Shown one piece after another: positions 37,891-47,053 of a stretch of DNA of 64,000 nucleotides (within the stretch, counting starts at the first letter, position 1; each line of letters opens with the position of its first letter). The notes below the pieces were generated by a model. That model was not told where the DNA came from, made no database searches, and worked only from the letters and a program-made list of their open reading frames with translations. The position numbers were made by a program, and so were the translations under genes. The stretch is from Hyphomicrobium sp. (GTDB taxonomy: Bacteria; Pseudomonadota; Alphaproteobacteria; Rhizobiales; Hyphomicrobiaceae): the NCBI RefSeq assembly GCF_019744875.1, contig NZ_JAIETU010000004.1, positions 1-64,000 of the forward strand, given 5' to 3'.

Positions 37891-38170
37891 TCCTGCCTGG
37901 CCTGCGGCCTCTAGGGGGGGATCGTTGGGCAGTCGGTGTGGCCACGGACGGGTCGAGGTCAGGGGGAGGCACTATTGTGTAGTCGGAGTGTCAGATTTTT
38001 CTCTATGCGGGACAAGGGGCAATCGATGGGCTATGGGCAATTTTGCCTGCCTGTGATTCCCGACTAGGCCCTCAGTAGCAGTTGCGCGGAGAAGCCCCGA
38101 TAGGTTAACACCAGGGCTGTGATTTTGCGGTGCGAAAGTCCTGAGTGCGGGCTGCCAAGGACGTGACTTC
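37891..38170. other. Divergent intergenic region before nuoA
   Basis: About 280 bases separating the GGDEF gene from the nuo genes. No supported gene. It must contain the nuoA promoter; an AT-richer stretch lies at 37973-38060, but no convincing -35/-10 pair is visible. Confidence 0.35.
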
Positions 38171-38536
38171 ATGAATGACCTGCTGACCAACTACCTGCCG
38201 CTTGCGGTGTTCCTCGGCGTTGCGCTCGCCATCGGCGGCGCGCTGATGGTGGCGCCGTTCCTGATCGCCTACCGCAATCCGGATCCCGAGAAGGTTTCCG
38301 CCTACGAATGCGGCTTCAACGCCTTCGACGACGCGCGCATGAAGTTCGATGTGCGCTTCTACCTCGTGGCGATCCTGTTCATCATCTTCGACCTCGAAAT
38401 CGCGTTCCTCTTTCCCTGGGCGGTGGCGTTCGGGGATGTCGGCACGTTCGGCTTCTGGTCGATGATGCTGTTCCTGGGCGTGCTCACGGTGGGCTTCATC
38501 TACGAATGGAAGACGGGAGCTCTCGAATGGGATTGA
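38171..38536 (+). CDS. nuoA: NADH-quinone oxidoreductase subunit A
   Basis: 121 aa, three membrane helices: [40 protein letters not shown] and the C-terminal [18 protein letters not shown]. The conserved loop [20 protein letters not shown] is intact, including the Cys at the quinone channel. Part of the complex I membrane arm. The end overlaps nuoB by ten bases. Confidence 0.97.
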   Translation: MNDLLTNYLPLAVFLGVALAIGGALMVAPFLIAYRNPDPEKVSAYECGFNAFDDARMKFDVRFYLVAILFIIFDLEIAFLFPWAVAFGDVGTFGFWSMMLFLGVLTVGFIYEWKTGALEWD

Positions 38537-39114
38537 TCGTTCCGCCGGAGTTCACGTTCGACAAGGTCAGGGAAGGTGCGGGGGCAAGTGCCGCGCGCGC
38601 CAAGCCCATCGTTCGGCCCGACGATCCGTTCTTCACGGATCTTTCGAACGAGCTTGGCGACAAAGGCTTCCTCGTCACCTCGACCGACGAACTGATCAAC
38701 TGGGCGCGCACCGGCTCGCTCATGTGGATGACGTTCGGGCTTGCGTGCTGCGCCGTCGAGATGATGCAGGCGTCGATGCCGCGCTACGATCTCGAGCGCT
38801 TCGGATTTGCGCCGCGCGCTTCGCCCCGCCAATCGGACGTGATGATTGTCGCCGGCACGCTGACCAACAAGATGGCCCCCGCGCTGCGCAAGGTCTACGA
38901 CCAAATGCCGGAGCCGCGTTACGTGATCTCGATGGGAAGCTGCGCCAACGGCGGCGGCTACTATCACTATTCCTACGCCGTCGTGCGCGGCTGCGACCGC
39001 ATCGTGCCGGTGGACGTCTACGTGCCCGGCTGCCCGCCGACGGCCGAAGCGCTCGTCTACGGTGTGCTGCTGCTGCAGCGCAAGATCCGGCGCACGGGTA
39101 CGATTGAGAGATAA
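38527..39114 (+). CDS. nuoB: NADH-quinone oxidoreductase subunit B
   Basis: 195 aa; ATG at 38527 inside the end of nuoA. It holds the N2 4Fe-4S cluster ligands: the paired Cys in [11 protein letters not shown] (about 77-78), Cys in [11 protein letters not shown] and Cys in [12 protein letters not shown]2 passes electrons to quinone. The sequence is complete and typical. An inverted repeat lies between it and nuoC. Confidence 0.98.
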   Translation: MGLIVPPEFTFDKVREGAGASAARAKPIVRPDDPFFTDLSNELGDKGFLVTSTDELINWARTGSLMWMTFGLACCAVEMMQASMPRYDLERFGFAPRASPRQSDVMIVAGTLTNKMAPALRKVYDQMPEPRYVISMGSCANGGGYYHYSYAVVRGCDRIVPVDVYVPGCPPTAEALVYGVLLLQRKIRRTGTIER

Positions 39115-39119
39115 ATCGT

Positions 39120-39183
39120 GGCAGCCGGCAACGGGCAGCCGGCAGCAGTTGAGACGCGACGCGGTTGCCCGCTGCCTGCTGCC
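39120..39183. repeat. 21-bp inverted repeat between nuoB and nuoC
   Basis: The arm at 39120-39140 (ggcagccggcaacgggcagc plus c) is complementary to 39163-39183 at 18 of 21 positions. The left arm also contains the direct repeat GGCAGCCGGCA at 39120 and 39135. It ends 14 bases before the nuoC ATG and could influence nuoC translation or mRNA processing. Confidence 0.65.
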
Positions 39184-39197
39184 TTGGGACCAAACGC

Positions 39198-39794
39198 ATG
39201 CTGACCGAACTTGAAGCGCACGTTACGTCAAAGCTGGGGGCCGCCGTTCTCGACAAGCGGATCGCCGTCGGTGAATTGACGGTGACGGTTCCAGCAGCTG
39301 ACATCGTGCAGGTTCTGACGACTCTGCGCGACGACCGGAGCTGCCAGTTCGTGGTGCTCATCGACATCTGCGGTGTGGACTGGCCGTCGCGCGCGATGCG
39401 CTTCGACGTCGTCTATCACCTGCTGTCGCCGCGCCTCAACCAGCGCATCCGCATCAAGGTGCATGCCGACGACGAGACGCCGGTGCCGAGCGTGATCGGC
39501 GTTTATCCGGCGGCGAACTGGTATGAGCGCGAAGCCTTCGACATGTACGGCATCCTGTTCTCCGGCCATCCCGATCTCCGGCGCCTGCTGACCGACTACG
39601 GCTTCCAGGGCTATCCGCTGCGCAAGGATTTCCCGCTCACAGGCTATGTCGAGGTGCGGTACGACGACGAGGCCAAGCGGGTGGTGTATGAACCCGTCAA
39701 GCTGGTGCAGGAATTCCGCTCGTTCGATTTCGAAAGCCCGTGGGAAGGATCGCCGTACGCGTTGCCGGGCGATGAAAAGGCCGGGCTGTCATGA
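39198..39794 (+). CDS. nuoC: NADH-quinone oxidoreductase subunit C
   Basis: 198 aa from the ATG at 39198. The 30-kDa subunit signature [20 protein letters not shown] and the C-terminal [20 protein letters not shown] are intact, as is the N-terminal [13 protein letters not shown]. Part of the peripheral Q-module arm. It is not fused to nuoD. The last bases overlap the next gene as ATGA, although that gene is not a complex I subunit. Confidence 0.97.
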   Translation: MLTELEAHVTSKLGAAVLDKRIAVGELTVTVPAADIVQVLTTLRDDRSCQFVVLIDICGVDWPSRAMRFDVVYHLLSPRLNQRIRIKVHADDETPVPSVIGVYPAANWYEREAFDMYGILFSGHPDLRRLLTDYGFQGYPLRKDFPLTGYVEVRYDDEAKRVVYEPVKLVQEFRSFDFESPWEGSPYALPGDEKAGLS

Positions 39795-40225
39795 CACTCG
39801 CGGGCGAGTGGCTTGCGCAGGTTCGCGACAACGCGGCTTTCGCGATCCGCGGGTTCAGCGAGGTCAGCGGCACGGAGTTCACGCTCGACCGGGAGTCGGT
39901 GGCGTGGGTCGAGGGGTTCATCGAGCGCATGCGGGTTCGCTACGGAGATGAGGGCGCGCCGAGTGGCGTCGTGTCCGTAATCGGCAGCTACCTCGGCGAA
40001 GCCATCATCGCGAAGACCGGCGGGGAATGGCGGAGCGACGACGCAGGCGTTGGCGTCGCGTTCGCAAACGGCGATATGGCCTATCCGTTCGCCAAGGTGA
40101 GCAAGCAATTCGACCAGGGGCTCGCGGCCGGCGAGTCGATCCTCAGCTTCTACGACGTCTGCGTGGATTTCATCGCGACCGGAAAGCTCGCCGAGCAGGC
40201 GCGCAGCAACGGCGGGGCGTCATGA
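39791..40225 (+). CDS. DUF3806-like protein between nuoC and nuoD
   Basis: 144 aa, coupled to nuoC by ATGA. The motif set [35 protein letters not shown] and [20 protein letters not shown] resembles DUF3806-type proteins, whose function is unknown. No signal peptide or membrane helix. Its overlap with nuoC and with the following thioesterase gene puts it inside the nuo transcript. Confidence 0.65.
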   Translation: MTLAGEWLAQVRDNAAFAIRGFSEVSGTEFTLDRESVAWVEGFIERMRVRYGDEGAPSGVVSVIGSYLGEAIIAKTGGEWRSDDAGVGVAFANGDMAYPFAKVSKQFDQGLAAGESILSFYDVCVDFIATGKLAEQARSNGGAS

Positions 40226-40683
40226 AGGATACGCTCAAAGTCGGCGACCGGTCGCGGCTCGAGTTCACGGTTCCGGCGAGCAAGACCGTGCCGAACCTCT
40301 ACCCGGAATCGCCCGACTTCCAGGCGATGCCAGCTGTGTTCGCCACGGGCTTCATGGTTGGGCTGATGGAATGGGGATGCCTGGAGGTCTTGAAGCCGCA
40401 TCTCGAAGCGGGTGAAGGCTCGCTCGGCATTCACGTCAACGTCTCGCACAGTGCGGCGACCGTTCCCGGCCAGACCGTGACCGTCGATTGCGAGTGCACG
40501 GCCGTCAACGGCCGACGCGTCTCGTTCAAGGTCGTTGCGCATGACGGCATCGAGGCGATCGGGTCCGGCACGCACGATCGCATGGTTGTGCCGTGGAAGC
40601 GGTTCGTCGGGCTCGTCAACGCCAAGGCCGCGCGCGCGGGCGCGGCGGAGATCGCGGTTCCCGGGCAGGGAGGGCAGGCATGA
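40222..40683 (+). CDS. Hot-dog thioesterase, FlK-like
   Basis: 153 aa, start overlapping the previous stop as ATGA. The order of motifs TVPNLYPESPDFQAMPAVFA, TGFMVGLMEWGCLEVL and HVNVSHSAATVPGQTVTV is that of fluoroacetyl-CoA thioesterase (FlK)-like hot-dog proteins, with Thr, Glu and His candidates for catalysis. The natural acyl-CoA substrate is unknown. It overlaps the first GFA gene by ATGA. Confidence 0.8.
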   Translation: MKDTLKVGDRSRLEFTVPASKTVPNLYPESPDFQAMPAVFATGFMVGLMEWGCLEVLKPHLEAGEGSLGIHVNVSHSAATVPGQTVTVDCECTAVNGRRVSFKVVAHDGIEAIGSGTHDRMVVPWKRFVGLVNAKAARAGAAEIAVPGQGGQA

Positions 40684-41117
40684 CGTCAGAGCCTTCATCA
40701 ACCGTGACGGGACATTGCCTCTGCGGCGCGGTCAGCTACCAGGTCGAAACGCAAAAGAAGGACGCTGACGTCTGCCATTGCGGCATGTGCCGGCGGTGGT
40801 CGGCGGGGCCCTACATCGCGTTCGGCCACAACGGGCCGGTGGCGTTCAGCGGGGCTGAGAACATCGGCGTCTACAAGTCGTCCGAGTGGGCGGAGCGCGC
40901 GTTCTGCAAGGTGTGCGGCAGTCCGCTCTACTATCATCTGCTCGGAAGTGAGTTCTATGCGCTGTCGGCCGGCACGCTCGACGACCAGGCGCGCCTCAGC
41001 CTCTCCAAACAGATCTTCATCGACGAAAAGCCAGACTACTATGAGTTCGCGAACGACACGCCGAAACTGACCGGCGAGGAGTTCATTGCGGCGTTCCAGG
41101 CCGAGGGGACGGAGTAA
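40680..41117 (+). CDS. GFA-family zinc protein, paralogue 1
   Basis: 145 aa, coupled to the thioesterase gene by ATGA. The GFA fold (Mss4-like) is marked by its zinc ligands: [23 protein letters not shown] and FCKVCGSPLYY. Family members are named after glutathione-dependent formaldehyde-activating enzyme, but most, including this type, have no proven reaction. The second copy follows after five bases. Confidence 0.85.
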   Translation: MTSEPSSTVTGHCLCGAVSYQVETQKKDADVCHCGMCRRWSAGPYIAFGHNGPVAFSGAENIGVYKSSEWAERAFCKVCGSPLYYHLLGSEFYALSAGTLDDQARLSLSKQIFIDEKPDYYEFANDTPKLTGEEFIAAFQAEGTE

Positions 41118-41122
41118 CGAGG

Positions 41123-41554
41123 ATGGCAGGCGAGCACGATGTTTCCGGAGGGTGCCTCTGCGGCGCGGTGCGGTTCACGGCGGCGCTGACGTCGCACGAC
41201 GTGGCTGTGTGCCATTGCGGCATGTGCCGGCGCTGGACGGGCGGGCCGCTGATGTACGTCGAGGTCGCGGGCGTGCCGGCGTTCGAGGGGCGCGAGGCCA
41301 TCGGCGTCTACCGCTCTTCGGACGTGGGGGAGCGCGGTTTCTGCGCGCGCTGCGGCTCGATACTGTTCTGGAAGGTGGCGGGCGAGGATCGCTATACGTT
41401 CGCCGCCGGCGCGCTCGACGATCCGTCCAAGCTGGTGCTCACGAAGGAGATCTTCGTCGAGGACAAGCCCGGGTTCTATGACTTCGCGAATGCAACCGAG
41501 AAGCAGGCCGGCGCCGAGGCGATGGCGGGCTATATCGGCGACAAACCCAACTGA
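41123..41554 (+). CDS. GFA-family zinc protein, paralogue 2
   Basis: 143 aa, five bases after paralogue 1. The same zinc motifs recur: [23 protein letters not shown] and [11 protein letters not shown], and the C-termini align ([16 protein letters not shown] versus KQIFIDEKPDYYEFAN). The two are an old tandem duplication with clear divergence. It lies eight bases before nuoD. Function unknown. Confidence 0.85.
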   Translation: MAGEHDVSGGCLCGAVRFTAALTSHDVAVCHCGMCRRWTGGPLMYVEVAGVPAFEGREAIGVYRSSDVGERGFCARCGSILFWKVAGEDRYTFAAGALDDPSKLVLTKEIFVEDKPGFYDFANATEKQAGAEAMAGYIGDKPN

Positions 41555-41562
41555 GATGCACA

Positions 41563-42753
41563 ATGGCTGAGACAGAGATACGTCCGTTCAACATCAACTT
41601 CGGTCCGCAGCATCCGGCCGCGCATGGCGTGCTGCGGCTCGTGCTCGAACTCGACGGCGAAGTGGTGGAGCGTGTCGATCCGCATGTCGGGCTGCTGCAC
41701 CGGGGCACCGAGAAGCTGATCGAGGCCAAGACCTACCTGCAGGCCATCGGCTATTTCGACCGTCTCGACTATGTCGCGCCGATGAACCAGGAGCATGCGT
41801 TCTGCCTCGCGGCGGAGCGGCTGCTCGGTATCGTTGTGCCGCGCCGCGCGCAGCTTATTCGCGTGCTCTATTCCGAGATCGGGCGCCATCTCTCGCATCT
41901 TCTCAACGTGACCACGCAGGCTATGGACGTGGGCGCGCTGACGCCGCCGCTGTGGGGCTTCGAAGAGCGCGAGAAGCTGATGGTGTTCTACGAGCGCGCG
42001 TCGGGCAGCCGCATGCACGCCAAGTATTTCCGCATCGGCGGCGTGCACCAGGATCTGCCTCCCAAGCTCGTCGAAGACATCTACGCGTGGTGCGATCCGT
42101 TCCACAAAGTTCTCGACGACATCGACGGTCTCCTGACGGAGAACCGCATCTTCAAGCAGCGCAACGTCGACATTGGCGTCGTGAGCCTCGAGGACGCGTT
42201 CGCGTGGGGCTTCTCGGGCGTGATGGTGCGCGGCTCGGGCGCGGCGTGGGACTTGAGAAAGTCGCAGCCCTACGAGTGCTATTCGGAACTCGATTTCGAC
42301 ATTCCGATCGGCAAGAACGGCGACTGCTACGACCGCTACCTGATCCGCATGCTTGAGATGCGCGAAAGCATCAAGATCATGAAGCAGTGCTGCGAAAAGC
42401 TGATGAGCGCGGACGGCGGAGGCCCGGTGACGGCGGCCGCATCCAAGGTCGTGCCCCCGCGTCGCGGCGAGATGAAGCGTTCGATGGAAGCGCTGATCCA
42501 TCACTTCAAGCTCTACACCGAGGGCTTCCACGTGCCGGCAGGCGAGGTATACGCCGCGGTCGAGGCGCCGAAGGGCGAATTCGGCGTCTACCTGGTGGCG
42601 GATGGCTCCAACAAGCCATATCGCTGCAAGATCCGCGCGCCGGGCTTTCCGCACCTCGCCGCCATGGATTTCCTCAACAAGGGCCACATGCTGGCTGACG
42701 TCTCGGCGATCCTTGGGTCGCTCGACATCGTGTTCGGCGAGATCGACCGGTAG
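41563..42753 (+). CDS. nuoD: NADH-quinone oxidoreductase subunit D
   Basis: 396 aa, the usual 49-kDa subunit. N-terminus [29 protein letters not shown], the conserved [20 protein letters not shown] and the C-terminal [12 protein letters not shown] are all present. It forms the quinone-binding cavity with NuoB. Unlike the common order, nuoE does not follow; the next gene encodes an exported SH3 protein. Confidence 0.98.
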   Translation: MAETEIRPFNINFGPQHPAAHGVLRLVLELDGEVVERVDPHVGLLHRGTEKLIEAKTYLQAIGYFDRLDYVAPMNQEHAFCLAAERLLGIVVPRRAQLIRVLYSEIGRHLSHLLNVTTQAMDVGALTPPLWGFEEREKLMVFYERASGSRMHAKYFRIGGVHQDLPPKLVEDIYAWCDPFHKVLDDIDGLLTENRIFKQRNVDIGVVSLEDAFAWGFSGVMVRGSGAAWDLRKSQPYECYSELDFDIPIGKNGDCYDRYLIRMLEMRESIKIMKQCCEKLMSADGGGPVTAAASKVVPPRRGEMKRSMEALIHHFKLYTEGFHVPAGEVYAAVEAPKGEFGVYLVADGSNKPYRCKIRAPGFPHLAAMDFLNKGHMLADVSAILGSLDIVFGEIDR

Positions 42754-42898
42754 GGCTTCGAACCGGCCCCTGGCGAGCTGGACGACGTGATTGGCTCAGT
42801 TTCCGGCGGCCGTCAGCAAACTGATCTCTTGCCCGCGTTCGGTGTTTGCCCGAAGGTGTCTTGCCGTTCCGGCATGGCCTTGTGGGGAATCCAATCCA

Positions 42899-43765
42899 AT
42901 GACGTCGACGATCTCCGGTCTCGTAGTGCGGGCCGGTCTGTGTTTCGCCGTACTGTGCGCGCCGTCATTCGATGTCCGCGAGCCAATGTCGTGGCCCCAT
43001 GGCGCGGCCTTCGCGCAGGCGCCAAATGCTTCCGAAAAGTCTGGCACGTCGGAGAAGGAGGCCTTCGAAGCGGCCAAGGAGCTCGGCACCGTCGAAGCCT
43101 GGGACGCGTTCCTGTCGAATTTTCCGACCGGCTTTCATGCCGATCTGGCGCGCGCCTACGTGAAAAAACTAGGCGAAGCGAAGCCCGCACCGGCGGCGGC
43201 GCCCGCTGCTGCATACGACGATTTTCCGGTGGTGGCGGGATCGTGGGGCGGCATCGTGCGCGACAAGCCCGGCAAACAGTATCGGCAAATCGACAGTCTC
43301 GAAGAGGGCGAAGAGATTACGCTGATGGGTCGCTCCAACGTGATGGAGGACGGCTACCCCTGGTTCAAGATCGCCTATCGCGACGGAAAAATCGGCTTCA
43401 AATGGGGCGGCATTCTCTGCGCTGTCGGAGTTGAGCGAGCGGACGTTTACAAGGTTTGTCCGACGCCTCTCAAGCGTCACGTGGAGCAGCCCCGGCGTGA
43501 AGAGCCGAAGCGCGAAGAACCGAAGAAGGCCGCACAGGGGTGCGCAAAGGGGCGCGTGAAGGTCGACGGCCGGTGTGTGCTCAAGCAGGACGCCGCGACG
43601 CACTGCGGTCCTGGGTTCCGCCTGCAGGGCAACAAATGCGTGGCCGGTTACAAGCCGCCGAAGCCGCAGGAGAAGCTGCCCTCGTGGCAGATCGAGGCGA
43701 TCAAGAAGGGCTGCCCCAAAGGCATGGGCTGGAACGCGCAGGAAGGTTGCCACGAGAACGATTGA
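42899..43765 (+). CDS. Exported SH3-domain protein with Cys-rich C-terminus
   Basis: 288 aa from the ATG at 42899, which starts a signal-like N-terminus ending near AFAQAP (about residue 42). An Ala/Pro linker is followed by a bacterial SH3 domain (about 115-180: GSWGGIVRDKPGKQYRQIDS, then GYPWFKIAYRDGKIGFKWG). A charged Pro/Glu/Lys linker leads to a C-terminal part with paired Cys (GCAKGRVKVDGRCV, HCGPGFRLQGNKC, GCPKGMGWNAQEGC), likely disulfide-bonded. It may bind peptidoglycan or an envelope partner. It follows nuoD by 145 bases. Confidence 0.7.
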   Translation: MTSTISGLVVRAGLCFAVLCAPSFDVREPMSWPHGAAFAQAPNASEKSGTSEKEAFEAAKELGTVEAWDAFLSNFPTGFHADLARAYVKKLGEAKPAPAAAPAAAYDDFPVVAGSWGGIVRDKPGKQYRQIDSLEEGEEITLMGRSNVMEDGYPWFKIAYRDGKIGFKWGGILCAVGVERADVYKVCPTPLKRHVEQPRREEPKREEPKKAAQGCAKGRVKVDGRCVLKQDAATHCGPGFRLQGNKCVAGYKPPKPQEKLPSWQIEAIKKGCPKGMGWNAQEGCHEND

Positions 43766-43778
43766 GAGCGCTGCGCGC

Positions 43779-44540
43779 CTAGGGCTCGTAGCCTTCGAAG
43801 ATGGGGGCGTCGGCGTGTTCGGTGGCGGCGCGGCGGTCGGCCTCAGTTCGCACGGTCCAGGTGAACAGCGGCAGGCGAAGCTCGTTCCGGATGCGCTGGG
43901 CGACGGGCGAGGGGAGCCCGCGCACGTCGTAGGCATAGAAGTACGGATCCGCCAGTGTGCTCTCTGCGATGTTTGCGAGGGCCGTTCGGCGGGCGTCCGT
44001 GAGCTTGTCCGGATACCAGGGCTTGCCATCTGGATAATGGTAGGTGCCCGTGACGATGCCGCGGGGGACGCCGGGCGCGAGCCGGCGCATCTCGGCCATA
44101 ACGTCCGGATCGAACGACATCAGCGCCAGCGGACCCGTGTAAGCCGTCGCGAGATTGGCGATCGCCACCAGGAAGGCGGGCGAGGGGCTATCCCACTCGC
44201 TTTTGATCTCGGCCAGCAGGGGCACGCGTCCGGCTACGAGCGCCAGTAAGTCCGCAAACGTCAGGATGCCGGTGAGGCGCGCACCCTTGAAGGGAAGCTT
44301 GGCCGCACAGCCGGGCGCGAGGCTCGTGATGAGCCCGGTGCCGGAGGTGAGGCGATCAAGCTCCAGATCGTGAAAGACGAGCGGAGTGCCGTCTGCCGCG
44401 GGGCGCAGATCGCATTCAATGCCATAGCCTTTCGCGATCGCGGCTTCGAATGCGGGCGCCGTGTTCTCGACGATGCCTTTTGCGGCGTCGTGCAGCCCGC
44501 GATGGGCGATAGGGCGCAGGAACTTGCCGCGATCGAGCAT
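43779..44540 (-). CDS. Glycerophosphodiester phosphodiesterase (GDPD)
   Basis: 253 aa; ATG at 44540. The GDPD active set is visible: IAHRGLH (His-Arg), ENTAPAFEAAIAKGYGIECDLRP (Glu and Asp metal ligands) and LVFHDLELDRLTSG (His). It is expected to release sn-glycerol-3-phosphate from lipid-derived diesters. No signal peptide, so cytoplasmic. It lies 38 bases downstream of the RidA gene on the same strand and is convergent with the SH3 gene. Confidence 0.9.
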   Translation of the reverse strand: MLDRGKFLRPIAHRGLHDAAKGIVENTAPAFEAAIAKGYGIECDLRPAADGTPLVFHDLELDRLTSGTGLITSLAPGCAAKLPFKGARLTGILTFADLLALVAGRVPLLAEIKSEWDSPSPAFLVAIANLATAYTGPLALMSFDPDVMAEMRRLAPGVPRGIVTGTYHYPDGKPWYPDKLTDARRTALANIAESTLADPYFYAYDVRGLPSPVAQRIRNELRLPLFTWTVRTEADRRAATEHADAPIFEGYEP

Positions 44541-44578
44541 GCCGGATGATCCCGCGTTGAAGTGGCTCGCGCGCCGTC

Positions 44579-45046
44579 TTATCCAGCGATGGCGATGATG
44601 GCGTCGATCTCGACGGCGGAGGCCATCGGCAGGCTCGCGACGCCGACCGCGGCGCGTGTGTGGCGGCCCTTGTCGCCCAGCACCTCGACCATCAGGTCGG
44701 AGGCGCCGTTGACGACCTTCGGGTGGTCGGCGAAGTCGGCCGTTGCCGCGACGAAGCCGGTGAGGCGCATGACCTGCGCGACGCGGTCGAGGTCGCCGAG
44801 CGCGGCCTTGGCTTGGGCCAGGATGTTGAGCGCGCAGAGGCGGGCGGCTGCCTGCCCGGCCTCTACCGTCACGTCGCGGCCGAGAAGGCCGGTCACGATC
44901 GTGCCGTCGGCCGCCTTCGAAATCTGGCCGGAAATGAAGAGCAGGTTGCCCGAAACCGCATAGGGGACGTAGTTGGCGACCGGATTGGGGGCCGGGGGAA
45001 GGGTCAGGCCAAGCTGGGCGAGGCGGGCCTCGATGGTTCCGGTCAT
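44579..45046 (-). CDS. RidA-family (YjgF-type) enamine/imine deaminase
   Basis: 155 aa. The family pattern is clear: IEARLAQLGLTLPPAPNPVA, YVPYAVSGNLLFISGQ, LCALNILAQAKAALGDLDRV, GDKGRHTRAAVGVASLPMAS and the final VEIDAIIAI. The long subgroup (about 155 aa) is usual in alphaproteobacteria. It hydrolyses reactive enamines from PLP enzymes if the catalytic Arg (GRHTRAAVG) works as in RidA. It forms a pair with the downstream GDPD gene. Confidence 0.9.
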   Translation of the reverse strand: MTGTIEARLAQLGLTLPPAPNPVANYVPYAVSGNLLFISGQISKAADGTIVTGLLGRDVTVEAGQAAARLCALNILAQAKAALGDLDRVAQVMRLTGFVAATADFADHPKVVNGASDLMVEVLGDKGRHTRAAVGVASLPMASAVEIDAIIAIAG

Positions 45047-45213
45047 GTTCGGGGTCTCTCTGGTCGTTGGGCGATATGGGGTCGTTGAGGCGATAGTGTG
45101 CTGTGCGTCCTTTTCTTGTTAACGCGTCGAACGCACTTTGCAACGGCCTGACAGTACCCTAGATTCCGCTCAGAGGGCGCGGCGTTGCCGCATTTGGGGC
45201 CCAAGGTAACAGG

Positions 45214-46104
45214 ATGACTGGAATGCGGAATGCCGCCCGGAACCGGGCTCTCGGATGTGTGGTCGCGGCGTTGGCGGCGGTCTTGACGGGCGCGGTCTCG
45301 TTCGCCGTGACGGAGGGGCACGCGGCTCCTCAGCTCAAGGATGTCGTGTTCGCGCCGCACCGGGCAGTCTACGAGCTGTCGCTCGACAGCACGCGCTCGG
45401 GATCGAGCGTGACGGGCGTCAACGGCCGGATCGTCTATGAGCTGTCCGGCAATGCGTGCGAAGGCTACGCGCAGAGCATGCGGTTCGTGACGCAGACGGT
45501 CAATCAGGACGGCAACCTGCAAACGACGGACCTGCGCACATCGAGCTGGGAAGAGGTTCCGGCCAAGCGGCTGCGCTTCTCCACCAGCACGTACCAGAAC
45601 GAAATCCAGGCGGAGCAGACGCAGGGCGTGGCGCGGCGCACGGCTGCGACCGGCACGGCGACTGTCGATCTCGTGCGCCCCAGCACGCGGCAGGTGAAGC
45701 TCGCGGGCGATGTTTATTTCCCGATCCAGCATTCGATGGCGATCATTCGGGCCGCGCGCGCGGGGCAGACCATCCTGGCCGCCGATCTCTTCGACGGCTC
45801 GGAGAGCGGCGACAAGATCTTCTCCACGTCGACGGCGATCGGGCGCGAAAGCAAAGGGCCGATCGTGTCGCTGGCCAAGGGCACGAACCTCGACCAGGTG
45901 CCGTCGTGGCCGATCTCGGTGAGCTATTTCCCGACGACGCCCGAGCCCGGCGATACGCTGCCGCTCTACGAGATGAGCTACCGGTTTCACGACAATGGCG
46001 TCACCAGCAGCTTGCGCATCAACCACGGCGACTTCGCCATCCGCGGCGAGCTGAAAGAGCTCAAGTACTTCGAGGCGTCGCCCTGCAAGGCGCCGACGCC
46101 TTAG
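45214..46104 (+). CDS. eipB: Cell-envelope integrity protein, EipB family (DUF1849)
   Basis: 296 aa. Signal peptide to about residue 37 (VTEGHA-AP). The mature protein has the EipB signature APHRAVYELSLDSTRSGSSV, VNGRIVYELSGNACEGYAQS, TTDLRTSSWEE and the C-terminal LRINHGDFAIRGELKELKY. Two Cys (NACEGY and SPCKAP) fit the conserved disulfide. EipB is a periplasmic spiral-barrel protein needed for envelope integrity in Brucella. Divergent from the ridA gene. Confidence 0.85.
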   Translation: MTGMRNAARNRALGCVVAALAAVLTGAVSFAVTEGHAAPQLKDVVFAPHRAVYELSLDSTRSGSSVTGVNGRIVYELSGNACEGYAQSMRFVTQTVNQDGNLQTTDLRTSSWEEVPAKRLRFSTSTYQNEIQAEQTQGVARRTAATGTATVDLVRPSTRQVKLAGDVYFPIQHSMAIIRAARAGQTILAADLFDGSESGDKIFSTSTAIGRESKGPIVSLAKGTNLDQVPSWPISVSYFPTTPEPGDTLPLYEMSYRFHDNGVTSSLRINHGDFAIRGELKELKYFEASPCKAPTP

Positions 46105-46120
46105 GCTTCCGAAGCGCTTC

Positions 46121-47053
46121 TCACGTGTTCCACAGCCAGGCGGCGCCGCGGACGCCGCTGGCGTCGCCCCATTTCGGCGGGCGGATGTCGAGTGCCGCGA
46201 CGTCGGAAAATACATACGGCGCGGCGAGCTTCGGCAGCACCTCGTAGAGATGGGGCAGCTTCGAGAGGCCGCCGCCGAGCACGATCACATCCGGATCGAT
46301 GACGTTGACGATGTGGGCGAGGCCGCGTGCGAGGCGCGAGGCATGGCGGTCCAGGCTGGTTCGCGCGGCAGGCTCGCCAAGATGAGCGCGCTCGACGATC
46401 TCGTGGCCTGAGACCAGCTCGCCCGTGCGGCGGCGGTAGTCGGCCGACAGGCCCGTGCCGGACGCCCAGATCTCCATGCAGCCGTTGCGGCCGCACCAGC
46501 AGGGAGCCCCCGGGTGCTCGTCCGCATCCGCCCAGGGCAGGGGATTGTGGCCCCATTCACCGCCGATGCCGCGTGCGCCTTCGAGAACCTTTCCGTCGAT
46601 GACGATGCCGCCGCCGCAGCCCGTGCCGACGATGACGCCGAACACCGAGCGCGCGCCCGCAGCGGCGCCGTCGACGGCTTCCGAGAGCGCAAAGCAGTTG
46701 GCGTCGTTGGCCATGCGCACCGGGCGGCCGAGGGCGGCCTCGAGGTCCTGGCGCAGCGGACGGCCGTTGAGCCAGGTGGAATTGGCGTTGCGGACGAGGC
46801 CGGTCGAGGGGGACAGCGAGCCTGGCATGGCGATGCCGACCGTGGCGTCGCCGCCCGCGTCGCCCATCAACGCTCCGATGATGTCGGTGAGGGCACGCAC
46901 GCTGGCGTCGTAGTCGCCCTGGGGGGCCAGGATGCGCCGGCGCGCGATTTCCTCTCCGCCCGGCGAGAGGACGCGCCCCTCGATCTTGGTGCCGCCGAGG
47001 TCGATGCCGAGGCGGGATGTGCCTGCCGCCGGCGGAGGCTCGCGGTCAGTCAT
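46121..47053 (-). CDS. ROK-family sugar kinase
   Basis: 310 aa; ATG at 47053, overlapping the end of the DUF3572 gene. ATP site LGIDLGGTKIEGRVL (about 14-28), the ROK signature GTGCGGGIVIDGKVLEGARG, then GEWGHNPLPW, and the zinc-binding CWCGRNGCMEIWASG with three Cys. It is close to fructokinase (Mak) and N-acetylglucosamine kinase; the substrate cannot be fixed from the sequence. Cytoplasmic. Convergent with eipB. Confidence 0.9.
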   Translation of the reverse strand: MTDREPPPAAGTSRLGIDLGGTKIEGRVLSPGGEEIARRRILAPQGDYDASVRALTDIIGALMGDAGGDATVGIAMPGSLSPSTGLVRNANSTWLNGRPLRQDLEAALGRPVRMANDANCFALSEAVDGAAAGARSVFGVIVGTGCGGGIVIDGKVLEGARGIGGEWGHNPLPWADADEHPGAPCWCGRNGCMEIWASGTGLSADYRRRTGELVSGHEIVERAHLGEPAARTSLDRHASRLARGLAHIVNVIDPDVIVLGGGLSKLPHLYEVLPKLAAPYVFSDVAALDIRPPKWGDASGVRGAAWLWNT

